From assembly GCF_002551245.1 (NCBI RefSeq), contig NZ_NTGZ01000023.1, forward strand, positions 1 to 50,192: a DNA stretch of 50,192 nt, written 5' to 3'. Below are positions 1-7,719 of the stretch, in pieces. The notes below the pieces were generated by a model that was given only the letters and a program-made list of their open reading frames with translations, did not search any database and was not told where the DNA came from. Each line of letters begins with the position of its first letter. Positions within the stretch are counted from its first letter, which is position 1. The position numbers and the translations under genes are program-made. This DNA comes from Streptomyces sp. rh34. GTDB lineage: Bacteria; Actinomycetota; Actinomycetes; Streptomycetales; Streptomycetaceae.

Positions 1-931
1 CCTGGAGCGGCAGGCGCCGTGCGGCCCGCCGTGCCTCCTCGGCCATGGCCAGGGCCTCCGCGCGCCGGCCTCCCCGGGCGGCGGTGTAGGCCAGGGTGCA
101 CAGCATCTGCGCGTAGGCCGACGAGGCCGCGTCCGTCCGCAGCCCTGTCGCCTCCACCCGGGCCGCGGCCGACTCCATGAGGGTTTGGGCTTCCTCGCCC
201 CGGTCCTGGTGGCGCAGCACGATTGCGAGCTCGCGGGAGGCAGCAGCGGCGGCGAGCGGGGACCCGGACACTTCGGCCCAGGTGCGCGCGCGGTCGGCGG
301 TGAGGCGAGCCTGCTCGTACGAGCCGAGCTTGATCAGGAGGGCGGCGCTCAGGCTATAGACGGAGGAAATTCGGGCCTGGTCCAGCTCGCGGCGCGAGGA
401 GGCAGCGGCGTGCCCGTCGGCCAGGAGGCCCGGCAGCAGACCGAGGAGCTGTGTGTGGGCCCCCTTGTCGTAGAGGTCGCGGGCGGAGGCCAAACGGGCG
501 TCCAGGGCACCCCTGCCCGTGGGCGGCGGGGTGTCGGCCAAAGCCCGGTCCATGCCGAGCAGCATGGCGGCCGGTACGGTCGCCGTGGCGGCGAGCAACG
601 AGCGGCGGCGCATCGGGTCCTCCTCGGCGTGCGGACTGGCCGACACTCTAGTGCTGGCCAGTCCGGAAGGAGCGGGGGGCGCCAGAGAACTCACCAGGAC
701 GTGTCGAGGAACGCCCACCGTGGAGGCGGCCCGGTGAATGAGCGTCAGGTCGGTGACCCGGGTGCGGCGTTCCATCCGCGAGACCGTCGCCGCCGAGCAC
801 CCCAGGTGCTCGCCGAGTTCGGCGAGCGTCCATTCTCGGTGCTCACGGCCCAACCGTACGAGTCCGCCCGGTTGTCGCCGGGCGACTAACTCCCTAACCT
901 TCGCGCTGTTCCAGAGCGGGTCACCGGGCAC
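1..931 (-). CDS. XRE-family HTH regulator with TPR-like region, C-terminus outside window
   Basis: The gene is read from a GTG at 931, preceded by a GGGAGGG ribosome site about 5 nt upstream. It runs off the left edge, so about 310 residues are visible and there is no stop. Residues about 24-56 form a helix-turn-helix (WTLAELGEHLG, then SAATVSRMERR), typical of Streptomyces XRE regulators. Residue 107 onward has a Tat-like RRRSLLAATAT stretch, common in this regulator family without meaning export. The remainder is Ala/Leu/Arg-rich helical repeat resembling TPRs. Codon 15 is TTA (887-889), which would make translation depend on the bldA leucyl-tRNA. It is transcribed divergently from the GRDP-like gene and faces TTGCA palindromes at 1004-1030, a likely autoregulatory operator. 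The ligand or partner is unknown. Confidence 0.8.
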   Translation of the reverse strand, partial: MPGDPLWNSAKVRELVARRQPGGLVRLGREHREWTLAELGEHLGCSAATVSRMERRTRVTDLTLIHRAASTVGVPRHVLVSSLAPPAPSGLASTRVSASPHAEEDPMRRRSLLAATATVPAAMLLGMDRALADTPPPTGRGALDARLASARDLYDKGAHTQLLGLLPGLLADGHAAASSRRELDQARISSVYSLSAALLIKLGSYEQARLTADRARTWAEVSGSPLAAAAASRELAIVLRHQDRGEEAQTLMESAAARVEATGLRTDAASSAYAQMLCTLAYTAARGGRRAEALAMAEEARRAARRLPLQ

Positions 932-1002
932 TGGTCCCTCCCCCTGCTACACGACCGGGGGCCACCACGGTACGGCCGCGCGGCGGCGTCCGTCGAGACC
1001 GC

Positions 1003-1030
1003 TTGCACCACGTGCAAACACCTTGCAAGG
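1003..1030. promoter_or_regulatory. Candidate operator: TTGCA inverted repeats
   Basis: TTGCA-CCACG-TGCAA spans 1004-1017 with its flank, and a perfect 10-bp palindrome CCTTGCAAGG lies at 1021-1030. CTTGCA recurs at 1003 and 1022, about two helical turns apart. The site sits between the divergent regulator and GRDP-like genes. Binding by the regulator is inferred. Confidence 0.45.
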
Positions 1031-1118
1031 GAACCCAGTTGATCACCGGCCGGGTGCCGAATGCGGTGTTCTCGTTACATCGCCCACACCTCGTGGGGCA
1101 CCATCCAAAGGAGGCACC

Positions 1119-1583
1119 ATGGCAACCGCAGTCGACACCCCCGTCGCCACCGACCCGGTGACCGGACCGGCCCGCTCCCCCCGTGACATCGTGCCGGCGG
1201 GCCTCTGGGAGAAGCAGGTCGGCCTGCTGATGCGGGACTACCCGTACGACTCCGTCATGGCCACCCGCGTCCTCGGCCAGGGCTACGCCTACCTGCTCAC
1301 TGCCATGTCCCTCCGGGGCCAGGGCCTGGGACTCGTCCCGAGCAAGCTGGTCGACATCGGCGCCCACACGATCATCCTGGACACCGTCGCCTACGCCGAG
1401 CTGTGCGACAAGTACAACGGCGGGTACTTCCTGCACCACGTGCCCGAGGTCGAGATGAAGAACGACGGGTCGGTCATCAAGACCGCCCACCTCGTCGCCC
1501 GCGCCGGTTGGGAGGTGGACCTCCCGCTGTGGGAGGACGCTGCCGACTGCGGCCCCTGCCACCCGGGCAACGACTCGCACTGA
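1119..1583 (+). CDS. GRDP-like (DUF1399-type) domain protein, 154 aa
   Basis: ATG at 1119 follows AAGGAGGCACC, a strong ribosome site. Residues about 74-109 read LVPSKLVDIGAHTIILDT and then a YAELCD to FLHHVP pattern. This matches the layout of glycine-rich domain-containing-like (GRDP) proteins, whose usual form is VDxxWHxHILDT followed by Y..C...GxFLHHxP. Here the WH pair is replaced by GA. The C-terminus, DCGPCHPGNDSH, has two Cys and two His that could bind metal. No signal peptide or membrane segment is evident. The gene is followed after 107 bp by a methyltransferase on the same strand. Its function is unknown; the family call rests on motif reading only. Confidence 0.65.
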   Translation: MATAVDTPVATDPVTGPARSPRDIVPAGLWEKQVGLLMRDYPYDSVMATRVLGQGYAYLLTAMSLRGQGLGLVPSKLVDIGAHTIILDTVAYAELCDKYNGGYFLHHVPEVEMKNDGSVIKTAHLVARAGWEVDLPLWEDAADCGPCHPGNDSH

Positions 1584-1690
1584 CCCTCACCTGATGCCCT
1601 CGTCGGTCCGGGCCCACGGCTCGGGCCGTTGAGGCGCGCCCGGGTGACTTTCGCCCGGACCGGCAGCAGCCTCCGCGCGGTGCCGCCAGG

Positions 1691-2392
1691 ATGACGCGGG
1701 TGACGACCACGACCACAGACCTATGGCACTACTACGGCCGGGCCCGCGCCGCGAAGGACCACGCCGTCCCCGACTCCTTCCGCTGGACCTGGGATCAGCA
1801 GGACGGGCCGGGCCCGGAAGTCCTCGGCGACCTCACCGGCAAGACCGTGGCCGACCTCGGCGCTGGCGCCGCCCGCCACGCCGCGCACCTGGCCGTGCAC
1901 CACGCTCCGAACCGGATCGATGCCGTGGACGCGTCCACGGCCCAGCACAGTATGGCCACCGCCCTGTACGCCGACCTCGCCCCGCGCCTGCACTTCGTCC
2001 ACGCGGACGTCGTCGCCCACCTTCGCGTGAACCCGGGCTCCTATGACGTGCTTTACAGCCTCTTCGGGGCGGTGGACTTCACCGACCCCCGCGAGTTGCT
2101 CCCGGCCGCCGCTGAGGCGCTCCGCCCCGGTGGGCACCTAGTCTTCTCCACCCTCGCCCACTACCTGTCCGGCAAGCCCGCGCAGCCGGATGTCACGGCC
2201 GCCGAGGTGCCGGCGAAGACCCCGGGGGGCGAGAGCGCCACCATGCACCGGTGGGTGCTGCAGGAGCACGTGTGGACCAAGGTCCTGGCCCAGGCCGGGT
2301 TCACCGACATCCGCGTCGAGGAGCTGCCCGCTGGCGACGGCCCCCGGCCCGCCGCCACCCTCCTCGTCGCGGCCGAGCGCCCCGCCACCTGA
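1691..2392 (+). CDS. Class I SAM-dependent methyltransferase
   Basis: This 233-aa protein has methyltransferase motif I at residues 53-61 (VADLGAGAA). An acidic motif II follows (IDAVDAS), then a post-motif DVLYSLFGAVDF and the LRPGGHLVFST stretch seen in Methyltransf_11/25 enzymes. The substrate cannot be read from sequence. An in-frame GTG at 1700 is an alternative start; no strong ribosome site is visible for either. The gene lies downstream of the GRDP-like gene, probably in the same transcription unit, and the two may act with the regulator as a small accessory module next to an integrase remnant. Confidence 0.8.
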   Translation: MTRVTTTTTDLWHYYGRARAAKDHAVPDSFRWTWDQQDGPGPEVLGDLTGKTVADLGAGAARHAAHLAVHHAPNRIDAVDASTAQHSMATALYADLAPRLHFVHADVVAHLRVNPGSYDVLYSLFGAVDFTDPRELLPAAAEALRPGGHLVFSTLAHYLSGKPAQPDVTAAEVPAKTPGGESATMHRWVLQEHVWTKVLAQAGFTDIRVEELPAGDGPRPAATLLVAAERPAT

Positions 2393-2463
2393 GACCGGGC
2401 CGGGGAATGCCGCTGCCCGGGCCCAGCTTCCTGGGCTCCGGGGCCGCGGTGCGTTCGCGCTGA

Positions 2464-2841
2464 GGGCCAGCTGAGGCGTGCTGGCTGTCGATCAAGGGCC
2501 GGCTGACCCGTCACGGGCTCCGCCACGGCCACCGCACGCTCCTGGAGGAGCTGGGCTGCCCGAAGGTTCTCGTGGACGAGCGCCTGGGCCACGAGGACGG
2601 ATCGGTCAGCGCCCGGTACACCCACGTGACGGACACCATGCGCGCGCTCCTCATGGACCAGCTCACCGAGGTCTGGCACGAGTCCCTGGAGGACCGGCTG
2701 CTCCTCGCCCCGCGCTCCCCGGCCCCGATCCTCGACCGGCTCTTACAGCAGCGCGCCGCCGAGCGGCGCCACCCCGTTTCAAGATCACACCCAGATGCAA
2801 CGCAGTCAGGGCCGGTCTCCCTGAAGGAAAACCGGCCCTGA
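2464..2841 (+). pseudogene. Tyrosine recombinase (phage/ICE integrase) C-terminal remnant
   Basis: Reading from just after an in-frame TGA at 2461-2463, the frame encodes the C-terminal catalytic portion of a tyrosine integrase. It has HGLRHGHRTLLEELG (the R-H box), then ERLGHEDGSVSARYTHVT, holding the second conserved His and the probable Tyr nucleophile. The N-terminal arm-binding and core domains are absent, and no start with a ribosome site precedes the fragment, so it is a pseudogene. It contains a TTA leucine codon at 2743-2745. Its tail runs into the hairpin next to tRNA-Pro, the usual position of an integrase at a tRNA attachment site. Confidence 0.7.
2807..2840 (-). terminator. Hairpin downstream of tRNA-Pro
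   Basis: A 10-bp perfect stem CAGGGCCGGT/ACCGGCCCTG encloses a 14-nt loop, 16 nt past the tRNA 3' end. It lacks a U-tract, as many Streptomyces terminators do, and overlaps the end of the integrase remnant. Confidence 0.6.
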
Positions 2842-2856
2842 CCTGGTACTTAGCTG

Positions 2857-2930
2857 TCGGGGTGGCGGGATTTGAACCCACGACCTCTTCGTCCCGAACG
2901 AAGCGCGCTGCCAAGCTGCGCTACACCCCG
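2857..2930 (-). tRNA. tRNA-Pro (anticodon CGG)
   Basis: The cloverleaf is complete. The 7-bp acceptor is CGGGGTG with CACCCCG, and the D-arm is GCGC/GCGC. The anticodon stem CTTCG/CGAAG carries loop TTCGGGA, with anticodon CGG at 2894-2896. The T-arm is GTGGG-TTCAAAT-CCCGC. The discriminator is A at 2857 and CCA is not encoded. The 3' half faces the integrase remnant, so this gene is the probable attachment site. Confidence 0.95.
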
Positions 2931-2958
2931 ATGTCCACCGGACTCCCGGCGACATCGA

Positions 2959-3729
2959 TTACTTTAGCCCACCGGCGCCCGGAGGCGAAATCCGGTTTCT
3001 CCGGTGCTGGAACCACCCCGTCACGTTCGGCCGGAGGTGGTCCACGGTGGTGATCAGGACGCCCAGGGCGGCGAAGAGGAGGCCGAGGGCGAGGGACTGG
3101 GTGAGGGCGCCTGCGTAGCCGTACGTGTCGACGTCGAGGAACGGGTACGGGTAGCGGGCCGGGGCGCCGGGGGAGAGCAGGGCTCCGCGGGTCAGGGTGA
3201 GGGCCAGGTAGGCCGCGGGGGCGGACAGCCAGAGCGGGATGTGGGCCAGGCGCAGGGTCCGGGGGGCCGTCAGCAGGAGCCAGTCCGCGGCGACGGTCAG
3301 GGGGGTCGCCGTGTGGAGCAGGAAGCTCGCGGCGGTGGACCAGCAGGTCCCTGTGGACGGGCAGGCCCGGGGGGCGCTCATCGGGGAGCCGCCGTAGTTC
3401 ACCAGTACCAGGTGGTACATCAGGCCGGTGACCGCGGCGAGCAGGAGCACCCCGCCCGACAGCCGCGGCGACAGCGGCGGACCGCCCCGCCAGGAATGTA
3501 CGGCCGACCACCCGAAAGCACCCGCGATGAGGAAGTTCGCCAGGACCGTGAAGTGGATCGGCGTCGGTGGCGCGTAGCCGGTCGCCAGGGCGATGACCGG
3601 GCCCGCGGCCGCTGCCCCGCACGCGGTCGCGCGCAGGGCCGTGGCCCAGGGGCGCCGGGGGACGGTGGGGTCCGGGAGCGCCTCTCCCGCCCGGGGGCGG
3701 GGGAGCAGGGCGGTCCGGGGCGCGGTCAT
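2959..3729 (-). CDS. Pr6Pr family membrane protein
   Basis: This 256-aa protein has about six hydrophobic helices. Landmarks typical of the actinobacterial Pr6Pr (FAR-17a/AIG1-like) family are [25 protein letters not shown], a helix containing LLHTATPL, and [13 protein letters not shown] near the C-terminus. It is an integral membrane protein of unknown function. ATG at 3729 is chosen because TACGGT lies 7 nt upstream, an arrangement suited to a leaderless mRNA. The reading frame stays open well upstream into the metallophosphoesterase gene, but that part is antisense and not credible as coding. Its stop overlaps the putative tRNA-Pro promoter. Confidence 0.85.
   Translation of the reverse strand: MTAPRTALLPRPRAGEALPDPTVPRRPWATALRATACGAAAAGPVIALATGYAPPTPIHFTVLANFLIAGAFGWSAVHSWRGGPPLSPRLSGGVLLLAAVTGLMYHLVLVNYGGSPMSAPRACPSTGTCWSTAASFLLHTATPLTVAADWLLLTAPRTLRLAHIPLWLSAPAAYLALTLTRGALLSPGAPARYPYPFLDVDTYGYAGALTQSLALGLLFAALGVLITTVDHLRPNVTGWFQHRRNRISPPGAGGLK
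2961..2966 (-). promoter_or_regulatory. Possible -10 element for tRNA-Pro
   Basis: TAAAGT on the minus strand fits TANNNT and lies about 30 nt before the mature tRNA 5' end. It overlaps the last codons of the upstream Pr6Pr gene, so read-through from that gene is equally possible. No clear -35 is visible. Confidence 0.3.
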
Positions 3730-3736
3730 GATTTGT

Positions 3737-3742
3737 ACCGTA
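3737..3742 (-). promoter_or_regulatory. -10 hexamer TACGGT, leaderless start of Pr6Pr gene
   Basis: TANNNT lies 7 nt before the ATG at 3729 and no Shine-Dalgarno sequence intervenes. Confidence 0.4.
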
Positions 3743-3842
3743 AGCGGGTGGGAAGACCCCCGCGATTCGTCCGCCCGCCCCGCGTGCCTCCTTGCCGGAC
3801 GCCTCGGCGCCGGGACCCCCGCCCCGCCCCGCGGGCCCTTGC

Positions 3843-4781
3843 TCAGGCCTTCGGCGTCAGTGTCAGCAGGGTGACCTCGGGCGGGCAGGCGAAGCGGACC
3901 GGGGTGTAGCGGTTGGTGCCGCAGCCCGCGGAGACGTGGAGGTAGGCGCGCCGGTCGCCGACCGTGTGGCTGGACAGGCCCTTGACCCGGTCGGTGTCCA
4001 GGTCGCAGTTGGTGACCAGCGCCCCGTAGAACGGGATGCACAGCTGGCCGCCGTGCGTGTGGCCCGCCAGGATCAAGGGGTAGCCGTCGGCCGTGAAGGC
4101 GTCCAGGGAGCGCAGGTACGGGGCGTGGACCACGCCGATGGAGAGGTCGGCGCCGCTCGGAGGGCCGCCCTGGACCTCGGCGTAACGGTCCCGCTTGATG
4201 TGCGGGTCGTCCAGGCCGGTGAACGCCAGCTCCAGGCCGTCGAGCTTGAGCCGGCCCCGCGTGTTCGACAGGTTCAGCCAGCCCGCCTCGTCGAAGGCGT
4301 CGCGCATCGGCTCCCACGGGTTGTGGACGACGCCGACCGCGGGGGCGTTGCCGTTGAGGCCGTGCTTGCCCCGGGTCTTCTCCAGGAGGTAGCGCGCGGG
4401 GTTGCGGAGCTTGGGGCCGTAGTAGTCGTTGGAGCCGAAGACGTACACCCCCGGGAACTCCATCAGCGGGCCGAGTGCGTCGAGCACCTCCGGCACGGCC
4501 TCCGGGTCGGAGAGGTTGTCGCCGGTGTTCACGACGAAGTCGGGGCGCAGTCCGGCGAGCGACTGGAGCCAGGCGCGCTTCTTGCGCTGACCGCTCACCA
4601 TGTGGATGTCGGAGACCTGGAGTACGCGCAACGGACGCGCCCCGTACGGGAGTACGGGAACGGTGACTCGTCGCAGTCGGAACGAGCGGGCCTCGAACCC
4701 GGCGGCGTAGGCGAGTCCGGCCGCGCCTACCGCCGCGCCGACTGCCGTGACTTTCAGGGGTACTCCGTAGCGTGCGCGCAT
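3843..4781 (-). CDS. Metallophosphoesterase
   Basis: This 312-aa protein has one N-terminal hydrophobic segment (about residues 8-25). A calcineurin-like phosphoesterase domain follows, with the metal ligands in order: VSDIHM (D-x-H), VNTGDNLSD (GD), FGSNDYY (the GNHD-equivalent), VVHAP and AGHTHGGQL (GHTH). It therefore binds two metal ions and hydrolyses phosphoesters, probably at the membrane or outside; the substrate is unknown. The ATG at 4781 has GACGAT 6 nt upstream and no ribosome site. It is divergent from yqeY across a 99-bp region holding a 20-bp tandem repeat. From memory, the mycobacterial counterpart likewise lies next to the PBP/WhiB block. Confidence 0.9.
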   Translation of the reverse strand: MRARYGVPLKVTAVGAAVGAAGLAYAAGFEARSFRLRRVTVPVLPYGARPLRVLQVSDIHMVSGQRKKRAWLQSLAGLRPDFVVNTGDNLSDPEAVPEVLDALGPLMEFPGVYVFGSNDYYGPKLRNPARYLLEKTRGKHGLNGNAPAVGVVHNPWEPMRDAFDEAGWLNLSNTRGRLKLDGLELAFTGLDDPHIKRDRYAEVQGGPPSGADLSIGVVHAPYLRSLDAFTADGYPLILAGHTHGGQLCIPFYGALVTNCDLDTDRVKGLSSHTVGDRRAYLHVSAGCGTNRYTPVRFACPPEVTLLTLTPKA

Positions 4782-4787
4782 GCGCCC

Positions 4788-4793
4788 ATCGTC
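4788..4793 (-). promoter_or_regulatory. -10-like GACGAT before metallophosphoesterase
   Basis: The hexamer keeps A2 and T6 of the consensus and lies exactly 6 nt before the ATG, matching the leaderless layout of neighbouring genes. Confidence 0.35.
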
Positions 4794-4812
4794 GCAGAAG
4801 CGGAACCGTGAG

Positions 4813-4850
4813 CGGAAAACCGGTGGGGCGGCCGGAAAACCGGTGGGCGG
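4813..4850. repeat. Two tandem 20-bp repeats in divergent promoter region
   Basis: CGGAAAACCGGTGGG occurs at 4813 and again at 4833, period 20 bp, each copy with an ACCGGT palindrome. Two helical turns of spacing between divergent genes suggests an operator. Confidence 0.6.
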
Positions 4851-4868
4851 GCCGGGCCCCGCACCTGT

Positions 4869-4874
4869 CACAAT
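4869..4874 (+). promoter_or_regulatory. -10-like CACAAT, leaderless start of yqeY
   Basis: CACAAT lies exactly 6 nt before the ATG at 4881 and no ribosome site is present. Confidence 0.4.
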
Positions 4875-4880
4875 CGCGGC

Positions 4881-5345
4881 ATGACCACGCTCAAGTCCAA
4901 GCTCAAGGAAGACCTTCACACGGCCATGAAGGCGCGTGACGAGCTGACCTCGTCCACGCTTCGGCTCACCCTCACCGCGATCACCAAGGAAGAGGTCAGC
5001 GGCAAGTCGGCGCGCGAGCTCTCCGACGACGAGGTGCGGAAGGTGATCGCGAGGGAGGCGAAGAAGCGCCGGGAGGCGGCCGAGGCCTTCGCCCAGGGCG
5101 GCCGGACCGAGCAGGCCGAGCGGGAGAAGGCGGAGGGCGAGCTGCTCGACGGCTACCTGCCCAAGCAGCTCTCCGACGACGAGCTGAACGCGATCGTGGC
5201 GTCCGCCGTCGAGGAGGCGAAGGCCGCCGGGGCCGAGGGGCCGCGTGCGATGGGCGCCGTCATGAAGATCGTCAACCCGAAGGTCGCCGGGCTCGCCGAG
5301 GGCGGCCGGGTCGCCGGCGCGGTGAAGAAGCTCCTCGCCGGCTGA
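4881..5345 (+). CDS. GatB/YqeY domain protein
   Basis: This 154-aa protein covers the whole YqeY family. Landmarks are LKSKLKEDLHTAMKARDE at the N-terminus, TLRLTLTAI, the charged EEVSG...LSDDEVRKVI helix, LDGYLPKQLSDDEL and a C-terminal MGAVMKIVNPKVAG segment. YqeY resembles the tRNA-binding tail of the GatB amidotransferase subunit, but its job as a free protein is not settled. It is a single gene, convergent with the PBP gene and separated from it by a strong hairpin. It probably has a leaderless transcript from CACAAT at 4869. Confidence 0.92.
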   Translation: MTTLKSKLKEDLHTAMKARDELTSSTLRLTLTAITKEEVSGKSARELSDDEVRKVIAREAKKRREAAEAFAQGGRTEQAEREKAEGELLDGYLPKQLSDDELNAIVASAVEEAKAAGAEGPRAMGAVMKIVNPKVAGLAEGGRVAGAVKKLLAG

Positions 5346-5364
5346 GGTAGGCGGGGAAGACGGA

Positions 5365-5409
5365 GAAAAGGGTGGGCGCCCCGGTCCAGGACCGGGGCGC
5401 CCACCCTTT
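5365..5409. terminator. Bidirectional terminator between yqeY and PBP gene
   Basis: AAAAGGGTGGGCGCCCCGG pairs perfectly with its complement ending CCCACCCTTTT. The A-run on one side and T-run on the other serve both convergent genes. Confidence 0.85.
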
Positions 5410-5450
5410 TCCGCTATCCGTACGGGTACGGGCAGGGGTACGCATGCGGG

Positions 5451-7706
5451 TCAGGGGCCGTTCTGGCCACGCCCGCCGCCACCGCCCGGTCCGCCGATCA
5501 CGCCGTCCGGGAGTTCGATGCCGGGGAAGCGGTCGTTGCCGCGGCCGGGCTTGGCGTCATCGCGGTCGTCGTCGCCGCCGCGGTCGCGGTCCCGGTCCCG
5601 GTCGCCCTTCTCCTCGTCCTTCTCCTTCTTCTCCTTGCCCCGGGGGACGGCGACCTGGTTGAACCCGGGAGTCTCCGACGCGTCCAGCGCTCCGGTCATC
5701 GCGATGCGCCAGATCGGACCGGGCAGACAGCCGCCGCAGACCTTGTCGTAGTACTGGCCGCCGATGGTGACGTTGAACATCGAGCTCTTCTCGCCGACGT
5801 CGTCACCGACCCACACCGCGGTGGAGAGGTTCGGCGTGTACCCGACGAACCAGGCGTCCTTGCGGTCGTTGGTCGTACCGGTCTTGCCCGCGTTGTCCCG
5901 GTCGCTGAGTCCGGCCCGGGTGCCGGTGCCGTCCTCGACGACGCCCTTGAGCATCTGGTTGATCGTGTCCGCGGTCTTCTCGCTCATCGCCCGCGAGCAG
6001 GATGTCTTCGGCACGGGGATCTTCTTGCCCTGCGGGTCCTTGATGGACTCGATGGCGATCGGCGTGCAGTACGTGCCCCGGTTGGCGAACGCGGCGTAGG
6101 CGCCGGCCATGGAGAGCGGGGTGCTCACCTCGCCGCCGAGGGTGATCGAGGGGGCCTCGACGATCTTCTTGCCGTCACCCCGCTCGTAGCCGACCTTCTT
6201 GGCCATCTCCACGGTCTCGCAGAGGCCGACCTTCTGTTCCAGCAGCGCGAAGTAGGTGTTGATGGACTTGCCGAGCGCGCTCGTCATGTCCCAGGTGCCC
6301 TTCTCGGACTCCAGCTCGTTCTGCAGGGGCCAGTCCGCGTAACCGGCAGGGGAGCCGGAGCAGTTCCGGAAGTCCCGCTCCTTGAGCGTCATCTTCCAGT
6401 CCGTCGAGAACGTCGTCGCCGGGCTGATGCCCTTCTCCAGCGCCGCGGCCGCGGTGAACGGCTTGAACGTCGAGCCGACCTGGAAGCCGTACGTGCTGCC
6501 GCCCATCTTGTTGCTGACGGCGAGGTTCAGCACGGTCTCGTTCTGCTTCTGGTCCAGGCCGTAGGGGCGGGACTGGCCCATGGAGAGGATCTTGCCGCTG
6601 CCCGGCCGGACCTGCACCACGGACGCCGCGAACTTGTCGTCCTTGTTGACCTTCGCGGTGGCCGCCTCGTTGGCGGCCTTCTGGGCGCGCGGGTCCAGCG
6701 TGGTCCGGATGGTCAGGCCGCCGAGGTTCCAGAGCTTGGCCCGCTCCTCGTCGGTCTTGCCGAAGGCGGGGTCGGTGAGGATCGTCTTGCGGACGTAGTC
6801 GCAGAAGAAGCCGGAGCCGCTGACGGCGGTGATGCAGCCGTTCTTCGGCCGGGAGACCTTCAGCTTGATGGGCGTCTCCATGGCCTTGTCGGCCTCGGCC
6901 CGCGAGATGTCCTTGACCGCGGCCATCCGCGCCAGCACGACGTTGCGGCGCTTGGTCGCTTCCTCGATGTCGTTGACCGGGTCGTAGCGGCTCGGTGACT
7001 GGACGAGGCCGGCGAGCAGCGCGGCCTCCTCCACCTTGAGGTCCTTGGCGCGCTTGGAGAAGTAGCGCTGGGAGGCGGCCTCGATGCCGTACGCCTGCTG
7101 CCCGAAGAACGTGATGTTGAGGTAGTTCTCCAGGATCTTCTTCTTGCCGAGCTCCTCCTCGACCTGGATCGCGTACTTCAGCTCACGGACCTTGCGGCCG
7201 AGCGTCTGCTGCGTGGCCTGGGCGACCTTCTCCGGGTCGTCGCCCGCCTCCTCGACGAAGACGTTCTTCACGTACTGCTGGGTGAGGGTCGACGCACCCT
7301 GCGCGGCCCCGCCCGCCTGCACGTTGCGGTTCATCGCGCGGAGGATGCCCTTGAGGTCGACCGCGCCGTGCTCGTAGAAGCGGGAGTCCTCGATCGCGAT
7401 GATCGCGGCCTGCATGTACGGCGAGATGTCCTTGAGCGGGACGACCGTGCGGTCGCGGGAGTACACCGTGGCGATGGTGCCGCCGTCGCGGTCCTGGATC
7501 GTGGTCCGTTGGCTGAGCGGTGGAGTCTTGAGGTTGGAGGGGATCTCGTCGAATCCTTCGACCGTCCCCTTGGCGGCGAGCCCCAGCGCTCCGGCTGCGG
7601 GCAGCGCGATGCCTGCCAGGACAGCTCCGGAGAGCGCGGCGACACCGAGGAACTTGGCGGCCTGCTGGGTCGTGGTGAGACCCCCGCCCGAGCGCTTCTT
7701 TGGCAT
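5451..7706 (-). CDS. Class A penicillin-binding protein (transglycosylase/transpeptidase)
   Basis: This 750-aa bifunctional murein synthase polymerises and cross-links peptidoglycan outside the membrane. It has an N-terminal signal anchor (about residues 18-45). The GT51 domain carries catalytic Glu106 in EDSRFYEHG and the STLTQQ box near 139. The transpeptidase has Ser412 in STFK, SIN at 481-483 and KTGTT at 608-612. The last 70 residues are low-complexity (KEKKEKDEEKGDRDRDRD, then Gly-rich), a typical actinobacterial tail with no PASTA domain. ATG 7706 is preceded by TAGGCT 7 nt upstream, giving a leaderless start. It is divergent from wblA; in M. tuberculosis the counterpart pair is ponA2/whiB4. 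Confidence 0.93.
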   Translation of the reverse strand: MPKKRSGGGLTTTQQAAKFLGVAALSGAVLAGIALPAAGALGLAAKGTVEGFDEIPSNLKTPPLSQRTTIQDRDGGTIATVYSRDRTVVPLKDISPYMQAAIIAIEDSRFYEHGAVDLKGILRAMNRNVQAGGAAQGASTLTQQYVKNVFVEEAGDDPEKVAQATQQTLGRKVRELKYAIQVEEELGKKKILENYLNITFFGQQAYGIEAASQRYFSKRAKDLKVEEAALLAGLVQSPSRYDPVNDIEEATKRRNVVLARMAAVKDISRAEADKAMETPIKLKVSRPKNGCITAVSGSGFFCDYVRKTILTDPAFGKTDEERAKLWNLGGLTIRTTLDPRAQKAANEAATAKVNKDDKFAASVVQVRPGSGKILSMGQSRPYGLDQKQNETVLNLAVSNKMGGSTYGFQVGSTFKPFTAAAALEKGISPATTFSTDWKMTLKERDFRNCSGSPAGYADWPLQNELESEKGTWDMTSALGKSINTYFALLEQKVGLCETVEMAKKVGYERGDGKKIVEAPSITLGGEVSTPLSMAGAYAAFANRGTYCTPIAIESIKDPQGKKIPVPKTSCSRAMSEKTADTINQMLKGVVEDGTGTRAGLSDRDNAGKTGTTNDRKDAWFVGYTPNLSTAVWVGDDVGEKSSMFNVTIGGQYYDKVCGGCLPGPIWRIAMTGALDASETPGFNQVAVPRGKEKKEKDEEKGDRDRDRDRGGDDDRDDAKPGRGNDRFPGIELPDGVIGGPGGGGGRGQNGP

Positions 7707-7713
7707 AGGGGGC

Positions 7714-7719
7714 AGCCTA
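7714..7719 (-). promoter_or_regulatory. -10 hexamer TAGGCT of PBP gene
   Basis: TAGGCT (minus strand) lies 7 nt before the ATG at 7706 and no ribosome site is present, fitting a leaderless transcript. Confidence 0.45.

Noticed and set aside
1119..1583. GRDP-like protein as a RiPP precursor because of its CGPCHPG tail
   Set aside because: The body is a folded domain with family motifs and no maturation enzyme other than a generic methyltransferase is present.
2959..4317. A 452-aa version of the Pr6Pr protein starting inside the metallophosphoesterase gene
   Set aside because: The extra N-terminal half is a frame-shifted antibody-like shadow of the phosphoesterase coding strand; the real start at 3729 has a -10 hexamer in place.
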